DNA of 21,274 bases from CAIYPH01 sp043744375 (lineage in GTDB: Bacteria; Pseudomonadota; Alphaproteobacteria; Acetobacterales; Acetobacteraceae). This document shows positions 14,821-21,274 of this stretch, in pieces. Positions within the stretch are counted from its first letter, which is position 1. The number at the start of each line of letters is the position of its first letter. The notes under the pieces were generated by a model. That model worked only from the letters and a program-made list of their open reading frames with translations, ran no database searches and was not told where the DNA came from. The stretch lies in NCBI GenBank assembly GCA_043744375.1, contig JAYTUU010000101.1:1-21274 (forward strand), given 5' to 3'. The translations under genes and the position numbers were made by a program.

Positions 14821-15945
14821 TCAAACGACCCGCTTGCCGGCTTGCCACACCGCGATCGGGTGCAGCGCCCGGTCGAGCGCCACCAGATCACCCGCGGCGC
14901 CCTTGGCGATGCGGCCAAGATCGGAGCGACGGATGGCGTCGGCGGGCGTCACCGTCGCCATCCGCAGCGCGTCGGCCAGCGCGATGCCGACGTCCCGCAC
15001 CGCGATCTGCACCGCCTCGACCATGGTCAGATGGGCGCCCGCCAGGGTGCCCGCCTCATTGGTCAGGCGGCCATCCTTCAGCGTGATCTTCTGCCCGTAA
15101 AGCTCGAATTCGACCGCATCAGACGCGGCCGTCGCCATCGCGTCGGAGACCAGGAACAGCCGCCCTGGCCCGAGGCAGCGCAGCGCCACGCGAATGGCGG
15201 CGGCGTGAACATGCAGCCCGTCCGCGATAATCCCGGCGAACGCGGTCGGGTGATCGAGCGCCGCCCCCACCGCCCCCGGCGCCCGCACCGTCAGCGGTGA
15301 CATCGCGTTGAACAGATGCGTGAAGCCGCTGATCCCCGCCGCCAGCCCCGCCTCGATCTGCTCGAAGCTCCCATCCGTGTGCCCCGCAAACACGATAATT
15401 CCCGCCGCCACCAGCCGCGCGACAGCCGCCGAGCCGACCACTTCCGGCGCCACCGTCAGCAGCAGCCGGCCGGGGAACGGCGCGCAGAGCGCGTCGAGGT
15501 CGGCCGCGTTGGGGGTCGTCATCGCCGCCTCGGGATGCACACCACGACGAACCGGGGCGAGGAACGGTCCTTCTATATGGAGTCCGGCCACGCCGGGGAT
15601 GCCCTGTTCCAGCGCGGCGTAGCCGGCGGCGAGGGTGGCGGCGAGCAGCGGACGGGTGCCGCTGATCAGCGTCGGCAGGATCGTCGTCGTCCCCGCCCGC
15701 GCATGGGCGGCGGCGATGTGGCGCATCCGGGCCGGGGAGGGATCATCGTTCAACATCAGCCCGCCGCCGCCATTAACCTGGAGATCGACGAAGCCGGGAA
15801 CCAGCAGCGCGCCCTCCGGCAGCACAAACGCCTCGCCCGATCCGGCCGGGCGCAGGGCGGTGATGCGGCCGCCCTCGATGGTGACGTCGCGATCCTCGGC
15901 GAAGGCAAGGCCGTCGAACAGCCGTGCCGCGCGGATGCGGGTCAT
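14821..15945 (-). CDS. nagA: N-acetylglucosamine-6-phosphate deacetylase
   Basis: NagA removes acetate from GlcNAc-6-phosphate to give GlcN-6-phosphate. The 374-residue amidohydrolase shows GFVDLQVNGGGG (51-62), the metal glutamate in GLHIEGPFL (Glu125), FAGHTDGS, THLFNAMSPL, a DGLHVHA histidine and the catalytic aspartate in LVSDAMAT. Length is normal for the family. The start overlaps the murQ stop (ATGA), so the two are translationally coupled. With MurQ it converts anhydroMurNAc-derived sugar phosphate towards GlcN-6-phosphate for reuse. No anmK, nagB or nagK is visible in the window. Confidence 0.94.
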   Translation of the reverse strand: MTRIRAARLFDGLAFAEDRDVTIEGGRITALRPAGSGEAFVLPEGALLVPGFVDLQVNGGGGLMLNDDPSPARMRHIAAAHARAGTTTILPTLISGTRPLLAATLAAGYAALEQGIPGVAGLHIEGPFLAPVRRGVHPEAAMTTPNAADLDALCAPFPGRLLLTVAPEVVGSAAVARLVAAGIIVFAGHTDGSFEQIEAGLAAGISGFTHLFNAMSPLTVRAPGAVGAALDHPTAFAGIIADGLHVHAAAIRVALRCLGPGRLFLVSDAMATAASDAVEFELYGQKITLKDGRLTNEAGTLAGAHLTMVEAVQIAVRDVGIALADALRMATVTPADAIRRSDLGRIAKGAAGDLVALDRALHPIAVWQAGKRVV

Positions 15946-16853
15946 CGCGCCAACCCCTTTCGGCCCGCGAGCGCCGCGCGCAGCTTGCCGCCATGCGCGG
16001 CCAGCACGGCCTCCGCACCGTCTCGATCGAGGCCTTCGAGGATGAGCACGGCGGTCTTGACCCGGCCATCGGCGGCGGCGAGGGCGGCGTGCAGGGCCGC
16101 GTCATCGCGCCCCGTCAGCGTCCGCAGCATGCGAACGGCACGGGCGCGCAGCTTCACGTTGCGCGCCTGCATATCGACCATCAGCCCGTCATGCACCCGG
16201 CCGAGCCCGATCATCACCTGCGACGAGAACAGGTTGAGCACGATCTTCTGCGCGGTGCCCGCCTTCATCCGCGTCGAACCGGCGATCACTTCGGCGCCGG
16301 TCTCGGCGAGGATGGCGTGTTCGGCGGTGGCCAGCAACGTGCCACCCGGGCTGTTGGCCACGCCGATCGTCAGTGCGCCACGCCGGCGGGCGGCCTGGAC
16401 GACGGCGGTGGTGAAGCGCGTGCTGCCGCTGGCGGCGATGCCGATGACGACGTCCGCCGGCCCGATGCCGTGGGCGACCACGGCGGCCTCACCGGCCGCC
16501 GCGTCATCCTCGGCGCCTTCGATCGAGCGGGTAAACGCCGCGTCCCCGCCGGCCATCAGCAGAACCAGGCGGTCCGTCGGCCAATCGAAGGTCGGCGGCA
16601 ATTCGGCGCCGTCCTGCACGCCGATCCGACCCGACGTGCCGGCGCCGGCGTAGACCAGCCGCCCCGCGGCGGCGAGGCGGGGGATGGCGGCCTCCACCGC
16701 CACGGCGATGGCCGCCAGCGCCGGGCGAACCGCGGCGACGGCCGCGGCCTGGCCCTCCCACATCGCCTCCAGCGCCGACAGCGTCGGCCAGGCGTCGAGG
16801 TCGCGATAGCGCGGGTCGATCGTCTCGGTTGCCGGAGGGGCCTGGTCGGTCAC
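15942..16853 (-). CDS. murQ: N-acetylmuramic acid 6-phosphate etherase
   Basis: MurQ cleaves the D-lactyl ether of MurNAc-6-phosphate to give GlcNAc-6-phosphate and D-lactate in peptidoglycan recycling. The 303-residue SIS-domain protein has TEtidpRYRDLDAWPT near the N-terminus, the sugar-phosphate site GAGTSGRIGVQDGAELPPTF (catalytic Glu84), AGGDAAF..SIEGAEDD (second acid Glu115), IGIAASGSTRF, NSPGG and STRMKAGTAQK. Translation starts at a GTG (16851-16853) with AGGAG 8 bases upstream. It is the first gene of the operon murQ-nagA-aminotransferase. The 238-base gap to the divergent HU gene must hold its promoter, but I could not fix one. Confidence 0.95.
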   Translation of the reverse strand: MTDQAPPATETIDPRYRDLDAWPTLSALEAMWEGQAAAVAAVRPALAAIAVAVEAAIPRLAAAGRLVYAGAGTSGRIGVQDGAELPPTFDWPTDRLVLLMAGGDAAFTRSIEGAEDDAAAGEAAVVAHGIGPADVVIGIAASGSTRFTTAVVQAARRRGALTIGVANSPGGTLLATAEHAILAETGAEVIAGSTRMKAGTAQKIVLNLFSSQVMIGLGRVHDGLMVDMQARNVKLRARAVRMLRTLTGRDDAALHAALAAADGRVKTAVLILEGLDRDGAEAVLAAHGGKLRAALAGRKGLAR

Positions 16854-17091
16854 GTCGCGCGCTCCTGCACTGTCGCCTGGCCACTGAAGACACGCGTGCG
16901 CGATGGATCAAGGGGACGGGACGGGGCCAGCATGGTGCTGAAACACATCGCGCGGTTCGTTAATCCTGAGCCATGATACAGATTTCTTTTGCCTCCACGC
17001 AAAGCCGCTGTTAGGAAGCGCCGTCTTGCGGACCTCGCAGCGATTCGCGGCGCGCGTTCGGACGAAAATCATTGGAAAGGATACGCAGATA

Positions 17092-17361
17092 ATGTCGAAG
17101 GCGTTCATCGCGAAGGTTATTCAGGAGTCGGCCGCCCTCACCGGCACCGCCGCCAACCGCGCCGCGACCGACCTGATCGGGGCGATCGTCAAGGAGATGA
17201 AGAAGTCGGGCAAGTTCACCTTGCCGAGCTTCGGCACCTTCACCGTGCGCAAGACCAAGGCACGCAAGGGCCTGAACCCGCGCACCGGCGAGGCGATCAA
17301 GGTGAAAGCCGGCAAGACCGTCCGCTTCAAGGCCTCGCCGACGCTGAAGAAGGCCGTCTGA
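17092..17361 (+). CDS. HU family DNA-binding protein
   Basis: This 89-residue basic protein is a histone-like HU/IHF-family nucleoid protein that bends and compacts DNA as a dimer. The N-terminal helices (SKAFIAKVIQESAALTGTAANRAATDLIGAIV) are followed by FTLPSFGTFTVRKTKARKG and the DNA-inserting arm with LNPRTGEAIKV, including the tip proline. The C-terminus FKASPTLKKAV is typical. I chose the ATG at 17092, behind AAAGG (17076-17080), because it gives the standard family N-terminus; the frame can be extended to 17026 but not convincingly. The upstream 238 bases divergent to murQ contain no gene I can support. A strong terminator follows. Confidence 0.92.
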   Translation: MSKAFIAKVIQESAALTGTAANRAATDLIGAIVKEMKKSGKFTLPSFGTFTVRKTKARKGLNPRTGEAIKVKAGKTVRFKASPTLKKAV

Positions 17362-17392
17362 CCCTTCCGCCGCAATTTGCCGGCGCACAGAC

Positions 17393-17433
17393 CCGGGCCT
17401 GCCGCAGGACACTGCGGCAGGCCCGGTTGCGTT
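17393..17433 (+). terminator. Intrinsic terminator of the HU gene
   Basis: A perfect 15-bp stem (17393-17407 with 17412-17426, arms starting CCGGGCCTGCC and ending GGCAGGCCCGG) closes a GACA loop and is followed by TTGCGTT. It lies 31 bases after the HU stop. A second, weaker hairpin (GGCGCGC at 17436-17442, GCGCGCC at 17451-17457) follows directly. Confidence 0.85.
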
Positions 17434-17498
17434 AGGGCGCGCTTGCGACAGCGCGCCGGACGGGCGAGCATCGCGCCACAGGATTGCGGGACAGCCGT

Positions 17499-17554
17499 CT
17501 GTCAGGAAATTTTACAGCGGCTTCGGCGCCCAGAAGTCAGTGCATTGATTTTAC
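17499..17554 (+). promoter_or_regulatory. Duplicated upstream motif, candidate enhancer site for the PEP-CTERM gene
   Basis: GTCAG followed by ATTTTAC occurs twice: at 17501-17505 with 17509-17515, and at 17536-17540 with 17548-17554. The first copy also sits in CTGTCAGGAAATTTTACAG (17499-17517), whose ends form an imperfect inverted repeat (CTGT/ACAG). Both lie about 40-95 bases upstream of the predicted sigma-54 start site, where activator (bEBP) sites are normally found. The region is also AT-rich compared with its surroundings. The binding protein is unknown. Confidence 0.4.
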
Positions 17555-17567
17555 GATGTTTTCAGCT

Positions 17568-17584
17568 CTGGCACGGCACTTGCT
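17568..17584 (+). promoter_or_regulatory. Sigma-54 (RpoN) promoter of the PEP-CTERM gene
   Basis: CTGGCACGGCACTTGCT matches the sigma-54 consensus YTGGCACGRNNNTTGCW at every fixed position, including GG at -24 (17570-17571) and GC at -12 (17582-17583). The start of transcription would fall near 17595, leaving a leader of about 70 bases before the ATG at 17666. The placement between the HU terminator and the PEP-CTERM gene, on the right strand, makes chance unlikely. Confidence 0.85.
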
Positions 17585-17665
17585 ACACTGAGACCAGACG
17601 CCACGTGATGGCAGAAGTTGAACAGGTCGATGGCCCGCTCGCCATCGGATTTCTAGGAGGTCAGG

Positions 17666-18472
17666 ATGACGGTTCGTTCAAATATTTTCGCAGTTGCATT
17701 CGGTGTTGCCGCTTCGGTCGCCATGTTTGCTGCCCCGGCTGACGCCGCGATTTCTTGGGTTGGCCGCAACACCGGCGCCGGCACGGCCCTTGGCGGCTGG
17801 ATGACGGCGGCGCCCGGCTTCGTCGAGACGGCCAACCCGACGTTCACCGGCGGCGGCACGATTACCGGCACCGTTCCGCTGGCGATGTCGAACCCGCTGC
17901 GCCTCACTGGCACCGCGGGCACGCTGTCGCAGGCTGTCCCACAAATGACGGGCACCAATAACCTGTCGACCCCGGTTCGCCCGAGCGCGGCGAACAGGGG
18001 CATTACGCTCACCCAGTTCTCCTCGGGCCTGAATTCGTTCGGCTTCTTCCTGCAGAACGTCAACACCAACACCCTCGGCACCGGCACGCAGGGCGGCCCG
18101 GTGATCGTGACTCTGACGGACAGCAGCGGCGCCAACACAATTACCATTTGCGGCACCGGCGTTTCCGGCGTCTGCACCGGCTCGAACTACGGTGCGGCCT
18201 TCGCGAACAACGCGATCAACGCCAACGCTCTGGAATACGCAGGGACGACGACCGGCGGCGGATCGTGCGTGGAAACGCCGTGCCGCACCGCCGAGTTCTT
18301 CGGCTTCACCGGCATCACAGGCCCGATCACCAACATCACCATCAGCGCCGCCGGTGGCGTGCAGTATGCCATCGGTGACTACTTCGAGGCGCCCGAGCCT
18401 GCTTCGATGGCCCTCTTCGGCGCCGGCCTGCTCGGCCTCGGTATCGCTCGCCGCCGCCGCAAGGCCGCCTGA
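17666..18472 (+). CDS. PEP-CTERM sorting domain exported protein
   Basis: This 268-residue protein has a signal peptide (cut after ADA, about residue 27) and a C-terminal sorting tail. The tail is the Pro-Glu-Pro motif at 243-245, a short hydrophobic stretch (ALFGAGLLGLGIA) and RRRRK at 262-266. Proteins with this tail are processed by an exosortase and delivered to the cell surface or biofilm matrix, usually in exopolysaccharide producers. The body is rich in Gly, Thr and Asn with low charge and has four cysteines in two pairs (ITICGTGVSGVC and GSCVETPC), so two disulfides are possible. I do not recognise a body domain. AGGAGG (17655-17660) precedes the ATG. A sigma-54 promoter and a private terminator make it a single-gene unit. 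Confidence 0.88.
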   Translation: MTVRSNIFAVAFGVAASVAMFAAPADAAISWVGRNTGAGTALGGWMTAAPGFVETANPTFTGGGTITGTVPLAMSNPLRLTGTAGTLSQAVPQMTGTNNLSTPVRPSAANRGITLTQFSSGLNSFGFFLQNVNTNTLGTGTQGGPVIVTLTDSSGANTITICGTGVSGVCTGSNYGAAFANNAINANALEYAGTTTGGGSCVETPCRTAEFFGFTGITGPITNITISAAGGVQYAIGDYFEAPEPASMALFGAGLLGLGIARRRRKAA

Positions 18473-18497
18473 ACCACACGCTGTCGGATTTCTTTAC

Positions 18498-18528
18498 AAG
18501 GGCGGCTCCGCAAGGGGCCGTCCTTTCT
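18498..18528 (+). terminator. Intrinsic terminator of the PEP-CTERM gene
   Basis: A 12-bp stem with two G:U pairs (18498-18509 with 18514-18525) closes a GCAA tetraloop of the stable GNRA class and runs into TTTCT. It starts 26 bases after the stop codon. Confidence 0.82.
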
Positions 18529-18612
18529 ACGTACCCCGCCCCCCTTGCCAGCCACCGCGCGACAGGGCAAATCCGGCCACCGACACCCCAGTGAGCGGAG
18601 AACCCGGCCGGC

Positions 18613-20010
18613 ATGGTCGATCTGACCCAGCAGTATGACGTCCTTGTGATCGGCGGCGGCAACGCGGCCATCTGCGCCGCCGTCACCGCCCGCGAGGCCG
18701 GCGCCAGCGTCCTGCTCGTCGAACACGCCCCCAAGGCCTTCCGCGGCGGCAACTCCCGCCACACCCGCAATTTCCGCGGCATGCACGCCGCCCCGACCAA
18801 AACCCTCACCGGCGCCTACCTGGAGGAGGAATACTGGGACGACCTCAACCGCGTCACCGGCGGCAACACCAACGAGCATCTGGCCCGCATGACCATCAAG
18901 GTCAGCGCCAACATGATCCCCTGGATGGAAGCCTGCGGCGTCCGCTTCCAGCCCTCCCTCACCGGCACCCTCAGCCTCTCCCGCACCAACGCCTTCTTCC
19001 TCGGCGGCGGCAAGGCCCTCCTGAACGCCTACTACGCCACCGCCGAGCGCCTGGGAGTCAGAATAGTTTACGATTCGGAAGTGCTCACCCTCCACCTCGA
19101 CGACGGCTTCGTCCACACCGTCGACATCACCCATCGCGGCTTCCCCGCCACCATCCGCGCCCGCTGCGTCGTCGCGGCTAGCGGCGGCTTCCAGGCCAAT
19201 CTCAACTGGATGCGCGAATACTGGGGCGACGCCGTCGATAATTTCGTCATCCGCGGCACCCCCTACGCCAGCGGCCGCGTGCTGAAAAACCTGCTCGACC
19301 AGGGCGTCATGCCGATCGGCGACGCCACCCAGTTCCACGCCGTCGCGCTCGACGCCCGCTCCCCCCAATTCGACGGCGGCATCTCCACCCGCCTCGACAG
19401 TGTGCCCTTCTCCATCGTCGTCAACCGCGACGGCGTGCGCTTCTATGACGAGGGCGAAGACGTCTGGCCCAAGCGCTACGCCATCTGGGGCCGCCTGATC
19501 GCCCAGCAACCCGGCCAGATCGCCTATTCCATATGCGACGCCAAGGCCTTCAAACTCTTCATGCCCTCCGTCTACCCCGCCTACAAAGCCGACACCCTCG
19601 CCGCGCTCGCGGCCAAGCTCGGCCTCGATCCCGCCACCGTCGAAAATACCGTCGCCACCTACAACGCCGCCGTCCAGCCAGGCCGCTTCGATGACACCGG
19701 CCTCGACGAATGCCGCACCGCCGGCCTCACGCCGCCCAAAACCCACTGGGCCCGCCGCATCGAGGAAGGCCCCTTCTACGGCTACCCCCTGCGCCCCGGC
19801 ATCACCTTCACCTATCTCGGCGTCAAGGTGAACGAACACGCCCGCGTCCTGATGGCCGACGGCCGCCCCTGCGCCAACCTCTTCGCCGCCGGCGAGATCA
19901 TGGCCGGCAACATCCTCGGCCGCGGCTATCTCGCCGGCTTCGGCATGACCATCGGCACGGTCTTCGGCCGCATCGCCGGCCAGGAGGCCGCCAAGAATGC
20001 CCGCAACTGA
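18613..20010 (+). CDS. tcuA: FAD-dependent tricarballylate dehydrogenase TcuA
   Basis: TcuA oxidises tricarballylate to cis-aconitate, so the compound can enter the TCA cycle. The 465-residue protein is a flavoprotein of the fumarate reductase/succinate dehydrogenase family. It has the FAD dinucleotide fold DVLVIGGGNAAICAAVTAREAGASVLLVE at the N-terminus (GGGNAA at 14-19), RGGNSRHTRNFRG, GGGKALLNAYYATAERLG, the second FAD segment VVAASGGFQAN, and a C-terminal LFAAGEIMAGNILGRGYLAGFGMTIG. Length agrees with known TcuA. GGAG lies 12 bases before the ATG, a weak site. It overlaps tcuB by 14 bases. The pair uses mostly C-ending codons, unlike several genes to its left. Confidence 0.9.
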   Translation: MVDLTQQYDVLVIGGGNAAICAAVTAREAGASVLLVEHAPKAFRGGNSRHTRNFRGMHAAPTKTLTGAYLEEEYWDDLNRVTGGNTNEHLARMTIKVSANMIPWMEACGVRFQPSLTGTLSLSRTNAFFLGGGKALLNAYYATAERLGVRIVYDSEVLTLHLDDGFVHTVDITHRGFPATIRARCVVAASGGFQANLNWMREYWGDAVDNFVIRGTPYASGRVLKNLLDQGVMPIGDATQFHAVALDARSPQFDGGISTRLDSVPFSIVVNRDGVRFYDEGEDVWPKRYAIWGRLIAQQPGQIAYSICDAKAFKLFMPSVYPAYKADTLAALAAKLGLDPATVENTVATYNAAVQPGRFDDTGLDECRTAGLTPPKTHWARRIEEGPFYGYPLRPGITFTYLGVKVNEHARVLMADGRPCANLFAAGEIMAGNILGRGYLAGFGMTIGTVFGRIAGQEAAKNARN

Positions 20011-21172
20011 AGCCCCCATCCCCGACCCATCCATTTCCGAGGCATCCATTTCCGAGGCACCCATTTCTGAAGCACTGGCCGACGCCCGCCGCAACATGGA
20101 AGTCTGCAACGCCTGCCGCTACTGCGAAGGCTACTGCGCCGTCTTCCCCGCCATGCAACTCCGCCGCGACTTCACCGCCGGAGACCTCGGCTACCTCGCC
20201 AACCTCTGCCACGGCTGCCACGGCTGCTTCAACGCCTGCCAATACGCCCCACCCCACCCCTGGGGCATCAACGTCCCCCAGGCCTTCGCCGCATTGCGCG
20301 TCGAAACCTACGCCGAGCACGCCTGGCCGCGCCCCCTCGGCAAACTCTTCCAGCGCAACGGCACCGTCGTCTCCCTGATCACCGCACTGACCATCGCCCT
20401 CGTCCTGCTCCTGGTCGGCACGCTCCAGCGCCCCGAAATCCTGCTCGGCACCCATACCGGCCCCGGCGCCTTCTTCGCCGTCATCTCCTACGGCGCGATG
20501 GTCTGGATCGCCGCCGCCTCCTTCCTCTACGCCATCCTCGCCCTCGCCATGGCCACGCGCTCCTTCTGGCGCAGCTCCGGCGGCCCGATCGGCGGCATCA
20601 AACCCCTCGCGATCGCCCTGCACGACGCACTCATCCTGAAAAACCTCGGCGGCGGCGGCGACGGCTGCACCTACCCGACCGAAGTCTTCTCCAACGCCCG
20701 CCGCCGCTTCCACCACGCGCTGTTCTACGGCTTCTTCCTCTGCTTCGCCTCCACCTCCGTCGCCACGATCTACCACCACGCTTTCGGCCTGATCGCCCCC
20801 TACGCCCCGCTCAGCGCCCCCGTCATCCTCGGCACCGTCGGCGGCATCCTGATGATGATCGGCACCATCGGCCTGCTCCGCCTGAAAATCATCGCCGACC
20901 CCGAACCCCTCGCCCGCGCCGTCCTCGGCGGCGAATACGCCATCCTCTTCCTCCTCAACCTCGTCGCCCTCACCGGCCTGCTGCTGCTCTTCCTCCGCGG
21001 CACCAGCGCGATGGGCATCCTCCTCGCCATCCACCTCGGCTTCGTCCTCGCCCTCTTCCTGGTCGTGCCCTACAGCAAAATGGTCCACGGCCTCTTCCGC
21101 ACCGCCGCCCTGATCCGCAGCGCCAGCGAAAAGCCTTGCCTGCCTACGATTTCCCTCAGGGCAATCGGGTGA
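19997..21172 (+). CDS. tcuB: Tricarballylate utilization protein TcuB (Fe-S, membrane)
   Basis: TcuB passes electrons from reduced TcuA flavin to the membrane quinone pool. The 391-residue protein has two 4Fe-4S motifs, CNACRYCEGYC (Cys37, 40, 43, 47) and CHGCHGCFNAC (Cys71, 74, 77, 81). About six membrane spans follow from residue 110 onward (for example LITALTIALVLLLVGTL and AILFLLNLVALTGLLLLFL), with histidines such as HHALFYGFF and IYHHAF that could bind heme. The ATG at 19997 has a strong AGGAGG (19982-19987), which supports it over the later Met34. Residues 12-26 contain a three-fold SISEA-type repeat. No tcuC transporter or tcuR regulator lies inside the window. Confidence 0.9.
   Translation: MPATEAPIPDPSISEASISEAPISEALADARRNMEVCNACRYCEGYCAVFPAMQLRRDFTAGDLGYLANLCHGCHGCFNACQYAPPHPWGINVPQAFAALRVETYAEHAWPRPLGKLFQRNGTVVSLITALTIALVLLLVGTLQRPEILLGTHTGPGAFFAVISYGAMVWIAAASFLYAILALAMATRSFWRSSGGPIGGIKPLAIALHDALILKNLGGGGDGCTYPTEVFSNARRRFHHALFYGFFLCFASTSVATIYHHAFGLIAPYAPLSAPVILGTVGGILMMIGTIGLLRLKIIADPEPLARAVLGGEYAILFLLNLVALTGLLLLFLRGTSAMGILLAIHLGFVLALFLVVPYSKMVHGLFRTAALIRSASEKPCLPTISLRAIG
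20028..20072 (+). repeat. Three in-frame 15-bp tandem repeats in tcuB
   Basis: The unit CATCCATTTCCGAGG occurs at 20028-20042 and 20043-20057 exactly and at 20058-20072 with three changes. It encodes SISEA-SISEA-PISEA in the N-terminal extension ahead of the first iron-sulfur motif, which is likely unstructured and acidic. Confidence 0.85.
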
Positions 21173-21197
21173 AGGGAAGGCGGTGCTCAACCGTCAT

Positions 21198-21274
21198 TGC
21201 GAGCCCTTGCGAAGCAATCCAGAGCCGCCCAAATGGTCTTGTGGTGATGCTGGATTGCTTCGCAAGGGCTCGCA
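21198..21274. repeat. Dispersed repeat with perfect 25-bp inverted arms
   Basis: The left arm (21198-21222) begins TGCGAGCCCTTGCGAAGC and the right arm (21250-21274) is its exact reverse complement, with 27 bases between. It starts after GTCATTGCGAGC and contains GAAGCAATCCAG, a sequence style known from widespread small dispersed repeats in many bacterial genomes. The window ends at the last base of the arm, so the element may go on. Lying just behind tcuB, its hairpin could also end transcription. Confidence 0.88.

Noticed and set aside
12511..15100. Long plus-strand frames at 12511-13518 and 13529-15100
   Set aside because: Both are antisense to the metallo-beta-lactamase, aminotransferase and nagA genes, whose motifs and ribosome-binding sites are clear.
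17026..17091. 22-residue N-terminal extension of the HU protein
   Set aside because: The sequence is unlike HU N-termini, while ATG at 17092 with AAAGG upstream gives the standard protein.
16854..17091. Small gene in the murQ/HU divergent gap (for example a 14-codon frame at 16932)
   Set aside because: It has no ribosome-binding site and no recognisable sequence; it is more likely promoter DNA, though I could not place a convincing -35/-10 pair.
18379..20109. Long minus-strand open frame (576 codons) across tcuA, and a similar one at 19898-21190
   Set aside because: The translations are low-complexity Gly/Ala/Glu/Val-rich and mirror tcuA and tcuB codons; tcuAB have clear family motifs, so these are shadows of C-ending codon use.

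Overview
The window looks like chromosomal DNA of an alphaproteobacterium, most likely Acetobacteraceae/Rhodospirillales. This rests on very high GC, gene content (thiSG, hldE, YcgN, murQ-nagA, tcuAB, a PEP-CTERM protein) and GC-rich hairpin repeats after genes. The family assignment is inference. I see about 22 genes and no rRNA, tRNA, CRISPR array, transposase or phage gene.

Left part (1-6710). A GC hairpin repeat opens the window. thiS and thiG (thiazole branch of thiamin synthesis) follow, from a promoter that may give a leaderless mRNA, then a cupin resembling thiol dioxygenases. On the minus strand lie a PP2A-like phosphatase and hldE, whose C-terminal nucleotidyltransferase domain lacks expected residues. 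Divergent from these is a translationally coupled pair of paralogues that look like degenerate GGDEF-EAL proteins. The first has a 3 x 24 bp in-frame repeat near its start and a possible coupled leader peptide.

Middle (6800-12581). An ABC-2 exporter pair and a histidine phosphatase form one tight operon. Next come a secreted SYLF-domain protein, a YcgN cysteine-cluster protein, a DapA-superfamily aldolase that lacks the DHDPS arginine, a YgjP/SprT-type metalloprotease and a MESH1-like small alarmone hydrolase. The last four are almost contiguous.

Minus-strand block (12571-16853). A zinc-ribbon/metallo-beta-lactamase protein is followed by an intergenic region with two facing GC hairpin repeats. 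Then comes an operon read murQ - nagA - class V aminotransferase, which ties murein amino-sugar recycling to a PLP enzyme.

Right part (17092-21274). An HU gene ends in a strong terminator. A PEP-CTERM exported protein follows, with an exact match to the sigma-54 -24/-12 consensus, a duplicated upstream motif and its own GNRA-loop terminator. tcuA and tcuB (tricarballylate oxidation) follow, with a C-rich codon style. The window ends inside or at a dispersed repeat with perfect 25-bp inverted arms.

The observations I would check first are the coupled degenerate GGDEF-EAL pair, the sigma-54 control region of the PEP-CTERM gene, and the altered HldE nucleotidyltransferase domain.
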